The notes beneath the pieces are model-generated. The model did not search any database. It was given only the letters and a program-made list of their open reading frames with translations, and was not told the DNA's origin. DNA of 24,501 nt from Candidatus Omnitrophota bacterium (GTDB lineage: Bacteria; Omnitrophota; Koll11; Duberdicusellales; 4484-171): assembly GCA_030692055.1 (NCBI GenBank), contig JAUYCY010000112.1, forward strand, positions 1 through 24,501. Reading direction: 5' to 3'. Below are positions 1 through 6,201 of the stretch, piece by piece. The position numbers and the translations under genes are program-made. The number at the start of each line of letters is the position of its first letter. Within the stretch, counting starts at the first letter, position 1.

Positions 1-1
1 G

Positions 2-154
2 CCGGCTGAAGATATCCTGACTGATTTTATGCGCCAGCTTGAAAAAACTTCTTTCATCTTAGAAGCAAGCCTGGTTTCGTCTACGCATACTAATGATGTG
101 CAGCGGTTTGAGATAAGATGCGTTGCGCGGTTAGAAATACCGCAAAATAAGTAA
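2..154 (+). CDS. C-terminal end of a PilN-like pilus assembly protein (partial)
   Basis: An open frame runs from the window edge to TAA at 152-154 and encodes about 50 residues ending IPQNK. It stops four bases before the next gene. The alternating pattern (FILEASLVSS..., then RFEIRCVARLEI) is the beta-strand type expected at the C-terminus of PilN, whose ferredoxin-like domain ends just before PilO in type IV pilus operons. The assignment rests mainly on the PilO-like gene that follows. Too little is present for independent recognition; it could equally be a GspL-like C-terminus. Confidence 0.5.
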   Translation, partial: PAEDILTDFMRQLEKTSFILEASLVSSTHTNDVQRFEIRCVARLEIPQNK

Positions 155-158
155 TACT

Positions 159-734
159 ATGGCAAAAAACATGACTGTTTCTCAGAAAAAAATACTTATT
201 ATCGTAGGTGCGGGAATATTTACTTTTCTTATTTTTTTGTTATTTATATATTTACCAACACAGGCAACGCTAAAACGCCTCAAGGCGCAGCTGGCAGAAA
301 TTGAAGCGCAGCAACAAGAAGTTGAAATAATTGCCAGCGGGGGTAAAACCATTGAGGAAGGGATAAGGCTTTTAAAAGAACGGTATAATACACTTAACGG
401 ATACTTTCCGGTCACAGAGGAAGAAACCTTGAAATTGATTATTAACCTTGCGAAAGATATGAAAGTTGATATTGATTCCATAGAGCCTCGTGAAAAGGTG
501 ATTTTTGTAGATGAAAACAATACCGCGCAGCAGATAGAAGGGAAAACTTGTTATAAAATTCCGGTTTCTATGAAAATGCGTTGTAGCTATAAGGACTTTG
601 TTGGTTACACAGAGGCTTTAAGAAAGTCTCTGGCAGCATTTATCACAGTAGAAAAATTGCAGATAGAAAAGAATCATGAAGACGTTAAAAAACTAAATAT
701 CTATGTGGAAATTAATGTATATTTATTGGCGTAA
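159..734 (+). CDS. pilO: PilO-like type IV pilus alignment protein
   Basis: This 191-residue protein has a short basic N-terminus, one hydrophobic segment (about residues 11-33), a predicted coiled coil (about 35-60, rich in K, L, E and Q) and an alpha/beta C-terminal domain. That is the bitopic architecture and usual length of PilO, which pairs with PilN in the inner membrane and links cytoplasmic PilM to the PilP/PilQ secretin. The order PilN end, PilO, PilP-like with gaps of 4 and 27 bases supports the call. The start ATG lies four bases after the upstream stop, so translation is probably coupled; no strong Shine-Dalgarno is visible. A GspM-like protein is the main alternative. Confidence 0.62.
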   Translation: MAKNMTVSQKKILIIVGAGIFTFLIFLLFIYLPTQATLKRLKAQLAEIEAQQQEVEIIASGGKTIEEGIRLLKERYNTLNGYFPVTEEETLKLIINLAKDMKVDIDSIEPREKVIFVDENNTAQQIEGKTCYKIPVSMKMRCSYKDFVGYTEALRKSLAAFITVEKLQIEKNHEDVKKLNIYVEINVYLLA

Positions 735-761
735 CTGAGGGGGTAAGCATACATATTAGAA

Positions 762-1220
762 ATGAAATTAAGCCAGCTGGATAAAATCAAAATTGGCGTA
801 GTAATATTATTAGTAATAATTTTAATATTTGCGGTAGCCAATGCTATAAAGGGTGGCAAGAAGCAAAAAAAAACCCCACAGCAGCCATCTTCTGCTGTCG
901 TCATACCCTTAACCAGTACTAAATCTAGCGGCACCTCTGGCGGTAAATCTCTTTACCGCAGGCTTGAAGATGAGTCGGATAAATTGAATTTAGAAAGAGA
1001 CCCCTTTATGCGCAGCCAATCGATAAGTGTTGAAAAGGAACTTTCCGGTATTAATCTTTCAGGCATTATTTGGGATGCTAAAAATCCAAAAGCGATAATC
1101 AATGGCAAGATTATAAGTGTCGGTTCTAAAATTAAAGAAAATACAGTAGTTGTGATAAAGCCTGACGGAGTTGTCTTAACTGACGGTGAGAGAGAATTTG
1201 AAATAAACATAAAAAAATAG
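762..1220 (+). CDS. PilP/GspC-like bitopic pilus or secretion protein
   Basis: The 152-residue product has one hydrophobic segment (about residues 10-27), then a low-complexity basic and proline linker (GGKKQKKTPQQPSS), then a small beta-rich domain containing DPFMR, a GIIWD strand, AIINGKII, VGSKI and a terminal EFEINIKK. This resembles the homology-region domain of GspC and PilP, which contacts the secretin in the periplasm. The repeating 'NGKIISVGSKIKENTVVVIKPDGVVL' type pattern is typical of that fold (listed here only as a description). It follows pilO, so it is most simply the PilP counterpart. A GAGGGGG stretch lies about 20 bases before the ATG, too far to be an ideal ribosome site. 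No lipobox is present, unlike classical PilP. Confidence 0.48.
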   Translation: MKLSQLDKIKIGVVILLVIILIFAVANAIKGGKKQKKTPQQPSSAVVIPLTSTKSSGTSGGKSLYRRLEDESDKLNLERDPFMRSQSISVEKELSGINLSGIIWDAKNPKAIINGKIISVGSKIKENTVVVIKPDGVVLTDGEREFEINIKK

Positions 1221-1232
1221 ACTAAAAAGCCT

Positions 1233-1604
1233 ATGCCTAAAGAGTTAATCCTTGTCGGCGATAAAGTCTTAATTAGCCCTGATGAGGGTGAAGGTAAAAC
1301 TGATGCCGGGTTATATTTGCCCCAGAATGTCAGAGAAAAAGAAAGAGTTCAGGCTGGACGCATAGTAAAAATCGGCCCAGGCTATCCTGTGCCGGACCCT
1401 TCCAGTTTGGATAATGAGCCTTGGGCAAAAACTTCCAAAGACAAATATTTCCCTCTGCAAGCAAATGTGGGGGATTACTGTATATTTTTGCGTGACCAAG
1501 GTATTGAAATTACTTTTGAAAAGAAACGCTATATAGTGGCTTCTCAATCCGCGATACTTGTTTTGATAAGAGATAATTCCAAGAGTAGCCTGGCCGAAGT
1601 TTAG
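1233..1604 (+). CDS. Divergent GroES/Cpn10-like co-chaperonin
   Basis: The 123-residue protein opens with a GroES-type strand (LILVGDKVLI), followed by DAGLYLPQNVREKERVQAGR in the position of the mobile loop, then RIVKIGPGYP and C-terminal VGDYCIF and IEITFEKKRY strands. Canonical GroES is about 95 residues; the extra length is a loop at about residues 47-70 (PVPDPSSLDNEPW...). GroES forms the heptameric lid of GroEL. No groL gene is next to it, so this is probably a second, divergent co-chaperonin. It lies 12 bases after the pilP-like gene and is likely in the same transcript. The fold is clear; the function as a true GroEL partner is inferred. Confidence 0.72.
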   Translation: MPKELILVGDKVLISPDEGEGKTDAGLYLPQNVREKERVQAGRIVKIGPGYPVPDPSSLDNEPWAKTSKDKYFPLQANVGDYCIFLRDQGIEITFEKKRYIVASQSAILVLIRDNSKSSLAEV

Positions 1605-1631
1605 CACATCGTAATTATTAGTTAGAAAAAT

Positions 1632-2321
1632 ATGATTACAAAATATATAAAAAGATTAAAGCCTATTTTAATTATTCTTTTAATTGCCCTAGCGGCATTC
1701 TTTGTATATCAATTTTCTTTAAAATATATTTATGAGAACAAAATTTTAAAAGAAATTATTACGAGACTAGAGGCAGATTCGCGTATCGCCGAAGTTATCG
1801 TCACAGATGTGAGATATGATAAAGCTACCGGAAAAGCACTGACAACTATAAAATTTCTAGAATACGATGTCAAAAATCGTCCGCTTAAACCAAAATACTT
1901 CACTTTTTCTGGTAATGTCATCCAGTTCCAGTCCCTAGTCATACGTTTTGACGAGTTATATGTTAAAAAAGCCGATATGCTGCGTGGCAGGAGCGCGTAT
2001 TTATTTTGGAAAGTATTTATGCTTGATGGTAAAAATACAGAGATATACGATTTAGTGAAAGTAAACGAAGTTCCTCAGGGTTATAAAATAGAAAGGGGCA
2101 GGAATGTATTTGAAGAAAGGCTATGGAGAAATTTTTGGCGCTATGCTATAGGTGTTAAGGAAGCGAAAAATATGGGCATAAAGAATGCACAGATAGAAGC
2201 ACCGGGGACTCGCTTCGTTGCAGGTATGGTTTATGCCTTGAAGATAGAGCACGATGGCGGGATGCGGATAGATGCTTCACCCATACCGGATATCTTGAAG
2301 GGAGAAAAAATAATTAATTAG
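1632..2321 (+). CDS. Membrane-anchored protein of unknown function
   Basis: This 229-residue protein is not recognised. It has a basic N-terminus (KYIKRLKP), one hydrophobic helix (about residues 12-28) and then a soluble, presumably periplasmic region. Residues about 45-105 look beta-rich (RIAEVIVTDVRYD, ALTTIKFLEYDV, YFTFSGNVIQFQSLVIRF). Later parts contain charged helices (FEERLWRNFWRYAIGVKEAKN) and FVAGMVYALKIEHDG near the end. It stands alone: a 27-base gap separates it from the GroES-like gene and a long hairpin-rich region follows. Coding is supported by length, by the clear anchor and by codon use like that of its neighbours. Confidence 0.75.
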   Translation: MITKYIKRLKPILIILLIALAAFFVYQFSLKYIYENKILKEIITRLEADSRIAEVIVTDVRYDKATGKALTTIKFLEYDVKNRPLKPKYFTFSGNVIQFQSLVIRFDELYVKKADMLRGRSAYLFWKVFMLDGKNTEIYDLVKVNEVPQGYKIERGRNVFEERLWRNFWRYAIGVKEAKNMGIKNAQIEAPGTRFVAGMVYALKIEHDGGMRIDASPIPDILKGEKIIN

Positions 2322-2330
2322 CTTTAAGTT

Positions 2331-2352
2331 ACTTGCCTGCCGGCAGGCAAGT
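2331..2352. repeat. 22-base perfect GC-rich palindrome
   Basis: A perfect palindrome with arms ACTTGCCTGCC and GGCAGGCAAGT. It is bracketed by the direct repeat AGCTTTAAGT at 2320-2329 and 2357-2366, which looks like a duplicated target. The first copy overlaps the stop codon of the preceding gene. The TGCCTGCCGGCAGGCA core recurs in the in-frame palindrome of the DegT gene at 17280-17321. Confidence 0.8.
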
Positions 2353-2385
2353 AATAAGCTTTAAGTCGAATACACTTAAACCTAT

Positions 2386-2416
2386 CTTTTGCGAAAGCAA
2401 AAGTGTCCGAAGGACA
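2386..2416. repeat. Two tandem hairpins with short loops
   Basis: CTTTTGC-GAAA-GCAAAAG (2386-2403, GNRA-type loop) is followed directly by TGTCC-GAA-GGACA (2404-2416). No base separates the two stems, so they could stack coaxially. No T-run follows, which argues against an intrinsic terminator. Confidence 0.7.
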
Positions 2417-2532
2417 AATTATGGGTTCAACTCTTATTGTTAAAGGTTTCTTGCGCATTCCTGTTCTTTTATGTTTTGTAAAAAATTTTATTGTCTATCA
2501 ATGGCAATGTTGGAACCAATATTAAAGAAAAA

Positions 2533-2634
2533 CTTTGCCTTCAGCAAAGATTGGTTACAACCGCTGGTTCGTTTGAGAATATAAGCATTTCACATTAGCA
2601 AAAGCTACTCTCTACCATAAAAAGCTTTGTAACC
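2533..2634. other. Nested stems; possible structured RNA or decayed repeat
   Basis: GGTTACAA (2553-2560) pairs with TTGTAACC (2627-2634) and encloses about 66 AT-rich bases. Just upstream lies the hairpin CTTTGC-CTTCA-GCAAAG (2533-2549). No known RNA family is recognised. Confidence 0.35.
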
Positions 2635-2729
2635 TTTTCTTACGCAGGCAATGTGTAAAACTTGTTGTACAACAATAACTTTACGATTACAAGAGCAGCC
2701 TAATGCTCAATTTCGGTTAAATATAATAT

Positions 2730-3644
2730 ATGATTAAATTTCTTATTTTTTTAATAATATTTATTATATTATTTGTCGGTTATGCAAAATATCTTGAGAG
2801 TAGGAGTATTTTTTTTCCTATGAAAAATGTTGAATATTTTCCTGATTCCGCCGGGCTTGCCTTCGAAAATGTTTATATTACTACAGCAGACAATATTAAA
2901 ATAAACGGCTGGTTTATTCCCCGTAAAGATGCGCGCTATACACTTTTATTTTTCCACGGTAATGCCGGAAATATTGGCCACCGGTTAGAAAAAATAAAAT
3001 TGCTTTATGACGCGGGTGTAAACCCCGTTAGAGAACTTCGTTCCTTAACGGTTAACGCTGACGGTGGCATTGAACCACCATCAGCTTCTTTATTTTCACC
3101 ACCGACTTCGTCGGTGGCTTTCTCTAACGGGGTAAACATATTTATCATAGACTATAGAGGATACGGGCAAAGCCAAGGCAAACCCTCCGAAAAAGGGTTA
3201 TATCTTGATGCAAAATCCGCCTATGACTATTTGGTAAATAATCGGCATATTCAGCCGCAAGATATTATACTTTATGGAGAATCTATTGGCGGTGCGGTTG
3301 CAATAAATCTTGCCTCTAGTGCAAAAGTCAGAGCGCTAATTGCAGAAGAAACGTTTACCAACATCAGCGATATGGCAAAGAAGATTTATCCGATTATACC
3401 TTCTTTTTTTATTTCCGCGAAATTTGATTCTTTGGCGAAAATTAAAAATATAGATGCGCCAAAACTATTTATTTATAGTAAAAATGATGAAATAGTGCCT
3501 TTAGAATTAACCAGGAAACTTTACGATGCCGCAAAAGACCCTAAACAATTCGTGGAACTATCAGGAGGGCACAACAGCGCATTTTTGGATTCCAGAGATA
3601 TGTATGTATCCGCAGTAAACGTGTTTATAAAAAAATTAAAATAG
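2730..3644 (+). CDS. Membrane-anchored alpha/beta hydrolase carrying an in-frame mobile palindrome
   Basis: The 304-residue protein has an N-terminal hydrophobic anchor (about residues 2-19) and an alpha/beta-hydrolase domain of the BEM46/YqkD type. Visible motifs are HGNAGN (His76 region, oxyanion hole), DYRGYG, the nucleophile elbow GESIGG (Ser185), KNDEIVP (Asp253) and GGHNS (His281), a complete catalytic triad. Substrate is unknown. Residues 97-134 are an insertion relative to the family: the reading goes DAGVN, then 38 foreign residues starting PVR and ending SNGVN, then the normal strand IFIIDYRGYG. The insertion duplicates 'VN' and sits in the loop before the DYRGYG strand. The stop abuts the next ATG, suggesting cotranscription with the YdbH-like gene. 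Confidence 0.85.
   Translation: MIKFLIFLIIFIILFVGYAKYLESRSIFFPMKNVEYFPDSAGLAFENVYITTADNIKINGWFIPRKDARYTLLFFHGNAGNIGHRLEKIKLLYDAGVNPVRELRSLTVNADGGIEPPSASLFSPPTSSVAFSNGVNIFIIDYRGYGQSQGKPSEKGLYLDAKSAYDYLVNNRHIQPQDIILYGESIGGAVAINLASSAKVRALIAEETFTNISDMAKKIYPIIPSFFISAKFDSLAKIKNIDAPKLFIYSKNDEIVPLELTRKLYDAAKDPKQFVELSGGHNSAFLDSRDMYVSAVNVFIKKLK
3018..3137 (-). mobile_element. In-frame palindromic element (PVR/SNG family), copy 1
   Basis: Inverted termini CCCGTTAGAGAA (3024-3035) and TTCTCTAACGGG (3120-3131) are perfect over 12 bases and are flanked by the direct repeat GTAAAC (3018-3023 and 3132-3137). Net addition is 114 bases, so the host frame is kept. Inside are the hairpins 3057-3067/3075-3085 (GCTGACGGTGG/CCACCATCAGC) and CCACCGAC-TTC-GTCGGTGG (about 3099-3117). 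Read on the minus strand it is colinear with copy 3 in the PrsW gene: same ends (GTTTACCCCGTTAGAGAA) and a 36-base identical core (3074-3109). Removing one repeat copy plus the element restores a normal hydrolase sequence. Confidence 0.85.
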
Positions 3645-4934
3645 ATGCTAAAGAAGATTTTCAATACTTTTTTGTTATTTATCATTGCGGCTATTTTTCT
3701 CACCTTTCTCCTAAGGGGCCATTTATTAAAAACCTATATTATTGGTTATGCTAAAAATAATCTCCGTAGCACCTGTACCATAGGTAAAATTCATCTTTCT
3801 TCTAAGAGCATCCAAATAAAAAATCTAAATTTGAACAACAAAGATACATCTTTAAATTTTAAAAGTATAGTTATACCGTTTGATATTTTTAAACTTTCAA
3901 GAATGCCGATTTCAGGTGTATCTTTAGATAGCGCTATGCTAAAAATAAATAATCTAAAAAGAATAAAAAATATGTTTCCTGCCACAAAAGGTGCCTCAGG
4001 CGGCGCAACCATGACCATATCGTTGTTTAATTTTGACCTTAACGATATTTCTATAAACTTAGAGCAGGCGAGCGAGATAAATTTAAATGCTAATTTATCC
4101 CTTAAGGGAAAAATTGAAAATAACAATGTTATGGTAGATAACATCGTTATTTCTCAAGGGAATTTACGAGGCGCAAATTTTAAGGCAAACAATTTAACGC
4201 TAAGAAAACACAACCAAGACTTATATAAGCTCAATATTTCGGATTTAACTATTGGGAGTAAAGGATTCAAAAATATAAACATCCCATTAAAGATAAAAGT
4301 AAATAAGGTGATTTTTCCCAGGGCAGCGAATATATTTTTTGGACCAGAAGCCTACGCAACAGGAGTTTTTTGTTTTGGCGGCAAAGAGGTTTATCCCGTT
4401 AGAAAATACCCTGTGGCTTGCCACAGGGTTCTTCCAAATTTTACGAACACGGGGTTTCCCACCGAAGGCGGATCCCTGCCCGTCCGCCAGAGCGGCGCCC
4501 CTGGCGGAAATACCCCGTGTGAGTTTTCTAACGGGATTTATTTAGATGCAGATTTTGAGAACGTTTCTTTTGAGAATATTATAAGTATTATTGCCGGCGA
4601 AGATAATGCAACTATAAGGGGTACATTCAATGGGAACTTGACGCTTTACTGGGATGGCGATAAATTAATCAAATTAGCGGGTAGTTTTCATAACAAAGAA
4701 GGAGGTTTCATCAACATAAAGAAAGAGACATCGCTTGATTTTATAAAAAATTACCTTGATGCGTTGTCCTATAAAGCCCTGATTGATAATCTTAAAAATT
4801 ATGAGTATAATATAGGAGAAATAAGCATTGTTAACGAGAGGGATATTTTAAGCTTAAAAATGGATTTTAGCTCAGAAAAAATGGGCAGAAGGAATTTAAT
4901 AATAAATTTACATAACATATTGGAGGTCAAATGA
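3645..4934 (+). CDS. YdbH/AsmA-like envelope protein with an in-frame mobile palindrome
   Basis: This 429-residue protein has an N-terminal hydrophobic helix (about residues 3-23) and then repeated amphipathic beta strands (IQIKNLNLNN, LNANLSLKGKIENNNVMVDNI) typical of AsmA-like bridge proteins that move lipids between membranes. The C-terminal section (IRGTFNGNLTLYWDGDKLIKLAGSF..., KALIDNLKNYEYN) resembles the YdbH C-terminus. A YdbL-like gene follows, as in the enterobacterial ydbH-ynbE-ydbL set, which strengthens the call. It is much shorter than E. coli YdbH. Residues about 249-297 are a foreign, stop-free 49-residue insertion starting PVR and ending SNG. The TGA stop is embedded in the ATGAGGC start of a hairpin repeat. 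No Shine-Dalgarno; the start follows the hydrolase stop directly. Confidence 0.7.
   Translation: MLKKIFNTFLLFIIAAIFLTFLLRGHLLKTYIIGYAKNNLRSTCTIGKIHLSSKSIQIKNLNLNNKDTSLNFKSIVIPFDIFKLSRMPISGVSLDSAMLKINNLKRIKNMFPATKGASGGATMTISLFNFDLNDISINLEQASEINLNANLSLKGKIENNNVMVDNIVISQGNLRGANFKANNLTLRKHNQDLYKLNISDLTIGSKGFKNINIPLKIKVNKVIFPRAANIFFGPEAYATGVFCFGGKEVYPVRKYPVACHRVLPNFTNTGFPTEGGSLPVRQSGAPGGNTPCEFSNGIYLDADFENVSFENIISIIAGEDNATIRGTFNGNLTLYWDGDKLIKLAGSFHNKEGGFINIKKETSLDFIKNYLDALSYKALIDNLKNYEYNIGEISIVNERDILSLKMDFSSEKMGRRNLIINLHNILEVK
4389..4541 (+). mobile_element. In-frame palindromic element (PVR/SNG family), copy 2
   Basis: Inverted termini CCCGTTAGAAAA (4395-4406) and TTTTCTAACGGG (4524-4535) are flanked by GTTTAT (4389-4394) and ATTTAT (4536-4541), an almost perfect 6-base direct repeat. 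The net addition is 147 bases (49 codons). The interior is a composite: the hairpin 4409-4428, then the stem ACACGGGG (4447-4454)/CCCCGTGT (4513-4520), enclosing TCCGCCAG/CTGGCGGA (4483-4490/4501-4508). No homology to the core of copies 1 and 3 is seen, so the ends are conserved while the cargo differs. Confidence 0.8.
4409..4428. repeat. REP-like hairpin nested in copy 2
   Basis: CCCTGTGGCTTGCCACAGGG is a hairpin with a GCTTGC apex. It differs from the two hairpins that flank the IS200-like unit (23204-23223 and 23698-23717, CCCTGCGGCTTGCCGCAGGG) by one base pair changed on both arms (C-G to T-A). The following TTCTTC also resembles TCTCTTC after the left flank of that unit. Confidence 0.8.
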
Positions 4935-4990
4935 GGCAGAAACTTTTCAAGTCGAAAGGTGTAGAAAAGTTGCGTAGCCGAATTTGACCC
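4932..4990. repeat. Hairpin repeat TGAGGC...CGAATTTRACCC, copy A
   Basis: The 59-base unit begins TGAGGC at the stop codon of the YdbH-like gene and ends CGAATTTGACCC. Between the boxes is the stem AACTTTTC (4941-4948)/GAAAAGTT (4964-4971), with AAGT just after the left arm. A second copy with a different stem sequence but the same boxes and almost the same length lies at 24249-24306. Confidence 0.72.
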
Positions 4991-5020
4991 TTGACAAACT
5001 TGACCAAGTTCGTCAAGGGT
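4987..5020. repeat. Long hairpin upstream of the ydbL-like gene
   Basis: ACCCTTGAC (4987-4995) pairs with GTCAAGGGT (5012-5020), and inside it AACTTG (4997-5002) pairs with CAAGTT (5005-5010). The result is one long stem with a single mismatch and a tight loop. It overlaps the end of repeat copy A. No T-run follows on the + strand, so termination is not indicated. Confidence 0.65.
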
Positions 5021-5077
5021 TCAATTCAACTAAGTAATTTTTCTGCGCTTACAGCTTGGAAAATTACAGTTTCATTG

Positions 5078-5085
5078 AAGGAGGT
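5078..5085 (+). promoter_or_regulatory. Strong Shine-Dalgarno of the ydbL-like gene
   Basis: AAGGAGGT lies five bases before the ATG at 5091. It is one of the few near-perfect ribosome sites in the window and fixes the start of the lipoprotein gene. Confidence 0.85.
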
Positions 5086-5090
5086 ATACA

Positions 5091-5642
5091 ATGAAAAGAT
5101 TTGTTTTCGTTTTCGCTCTTTTCGCTGTTTTTGGTTGTGCAAAAGTCAATCTACAAACTTCACAACCTATAAAATTGGATATCAATATGCGTGTTGATGT
5201 GTACCAGCATGTAGCTAAGGATATTGATGATATTGAAAATATTGTTTCCGGTTCTAACAAACAAGCCCAGCCAAAAGAAGGGCAAAGCATGTTGAATTAT
5301 TTTATCGCTAATGTTTATGCGCAGGATAGTTTGAGCCCAGAAGTAGAAGAGGCAGCACTACGCCGTAAAGCCAGATTTAGCGAAGTTACATCTTTACAGG
5401 AAAAAGGAACGATTGGAGAAAATAGGCTAGGGTTGCTAGAAATAAGGGCCAGTGGAAATTCTTCGCTAGAAAAATTCGTTAAGGAAGAAAACGATGATAG
5501 AATGATTATTTATAGAGGAATTGCTGCAAAGAATGGTACCTCAGTCGAAGAGGTTCAAAAACTATACGCGAAAAAGCTTCAAGAGAATGCTCCAGGGGGG
5601 ACGCCCCTACAGGCTTCGTCGGGTGAGTGGAAAATAAAATAA
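5091..5642 (+). CDS. YdbL-like (DUF1318) lipoprotein
   Basis: The 183-residue product begins with a lipoprotein signal peptide (MKRFVFVFALFAVFGC; lipobox ending at Cys16). The C-terminal half matches the YdbL/DUF1318 pattern: ALRRKARFSEVTSLQEKGTIGENRLGLLEI, then RGIAAKNGTSVEEVQKLYAKKL and a final GEW motif (described in parts; the E. coli counterpart has the same NNxxxxEVxKL and GKW pattern). YdbL is a periplasmic partner of YdbH in lipid transport between the membranes; here it appears fused to a lipid anchor and an extra N-terminal region (about 17-80). The segment APGGTPLQASSGEW includes a GGGGGGACGCCCC string and is slightly longer than usual, perhaps through a small repeat insertion. Immediately followed by a second lipoprotein gene. 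Confidence 0.7.
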   Translation: MKRFVFVFALFAVFGCAKVNLQTSQPIKLDINMRVDVYQHVAKDIDDIENIVSGSNKQAQPKEGQSMLNYFIANVYAQDSLSPEVEEAALRRKARFSEVTSLQEKGTIGENRLGLLEIRASGNSSLEKFVKEENDDRMIIYRGIAAKNGTSVEEVQKLYAKKLQENAPGGTPLQASSGEWKIK

Positions 5643-5647
5643 TAAGC

Positions 5648-6064
5648 ATGAACCAATTTTTAAGAAAGCCGATGCCTATCTATCTTAAAGCATTAATTCT
5701 TTTTTTTGTCTTTGGCGTAAGCGGCTGCGCTACCTTAAGCCATATGGATGAATTATTAACCTTGAAAAGCGTTGCCGATAGTCAGAACGATATCGAGAGA
5801 TATTTAGCGAAACAAGAAAAAGGTTTTAATAAATTACTTAGTGATATAAAAAACAACCGTTTAAAAGTTGGTATTACTAAAAAGTATATAATTACTACAT
5901 ATTCAGAGCCTATATTAGTTAAAAGTTCGGATAAAGATCAGACAAGAGGCGAAATTTTGCTTTATCGCCATCCTACGAATTATTTTAAATCTGATAGAAT
6001 ATACCTTTATATTGACGAAAATAATAGGCTTATTATCTGGGAATTAAAGCCTACTGATAGTTAA
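5648..6064 (+). CDS. BamE/SmpA-like small lipoprotein
   Basis: The protein of about 139 residues has a hydrophobic signal segment ending in the lipobox VSGC, then a helical region (MDELLTLKSVADSQNDIERYLAKQ) and a compact domain with LKVGITKKYIITTYSEP and a final IYLYIDENNRLIIWE strand. The G-x-T/S...Y-x-x-P pattern followed by two strands is that of BamE/SmpA-like outer-membrane lipoproteins. I chose the ATG at 5648; a GTG at 5627 would overlap the ydbL-like gene by 16 bases, and an ATG at 5672 would give a classical short signal peptide. In enterobacteria the YdbH-YdbL set includes the small lipoprotein YnbE; this gene may fill that role, but no direct similarity is seen. Confidence 0.62.
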   Translation: MNQFLRKPMPIYLKALILFFVFGVSGCATLSHMDELLTLKSVADSQNDIERYLAKQEKGFNKLLSDIKNNRLKVGITKKYIITTYSEPILVKSSDKDQTRGEILLYRHPTNYFKSDRIYLYIDENNRLIIWELKPTDS

Positions 6065-6111
6065 CCTGTGGATATTGCTGTCGGAATTTTACGGATTTTT
6101 TAAAGATTTTA

Positions 6112-6140
6112 TTGATATTTTAGCGTTATTATGCTATATT
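6112..6140 (+). promoter_or_regulatory. Sigma70-type promoter for the 6202-8762 unit
   Basis: TTGATA (6112-6117) and TATATT (6135-6140) are separated by exactly 17 bases, each with one or two differences from consensus. Transcription would start near 6147, giving a leader of about 55 bases. The leader contains AGGATA-TT-TATCCT (6181-6194), a small hairpin just upstream of the GTG start. Confidence 0.6.
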
Positions 6141-6201
6141 CAATTAAATTTTTTAAAAAATTTTGATTTTTTCATAAAAGAGGATATTTATCCTTAACAT
6201 T

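Larger units (their letters stand above)
2322..2729. other. Hairpin-rich 408-base intergenic region
   Basis: No convincing gene is found on either strand. The region holds a GC-rich perfect palindrome (2331-2352), two hairpins back to back (2386-2416) and a nested set of stems (2533-2634). The last 100 bases are AT-rich and lead into the hydrolase start. A TATAAT-like string at 2722-2727 is only two bases before the ATG, so it cannot be the promoter of that start. Confidence 0.6.

Noticed and set aside
2420..2440. T-arm-like GGGTTCAACTC suggesting a tRNA or tmRNA end
   Set aside because: The stem pairs poorly and no acceptor stem, anticodon arm or tag frame is found.
2722..2727. TATAAT as promoter of the hydrolase
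   Set aside because: It ends two bases before the ATG, so transcription would begin within the gene.
3018..3137. Frameshift or pseudogene explanation for the odd hydrolase segment
   Set aside because: The frame is unbroken, the catalytic triad is complete and exact removal of the element restores the expected sequence.
4339..4545. Overlapping plus-strand frame within the YdbH-like gene
   Set aside because: It exists only because the inserted palindrome is stop-free in several frames; the main frame continues the YdbH-like protein on both sides.
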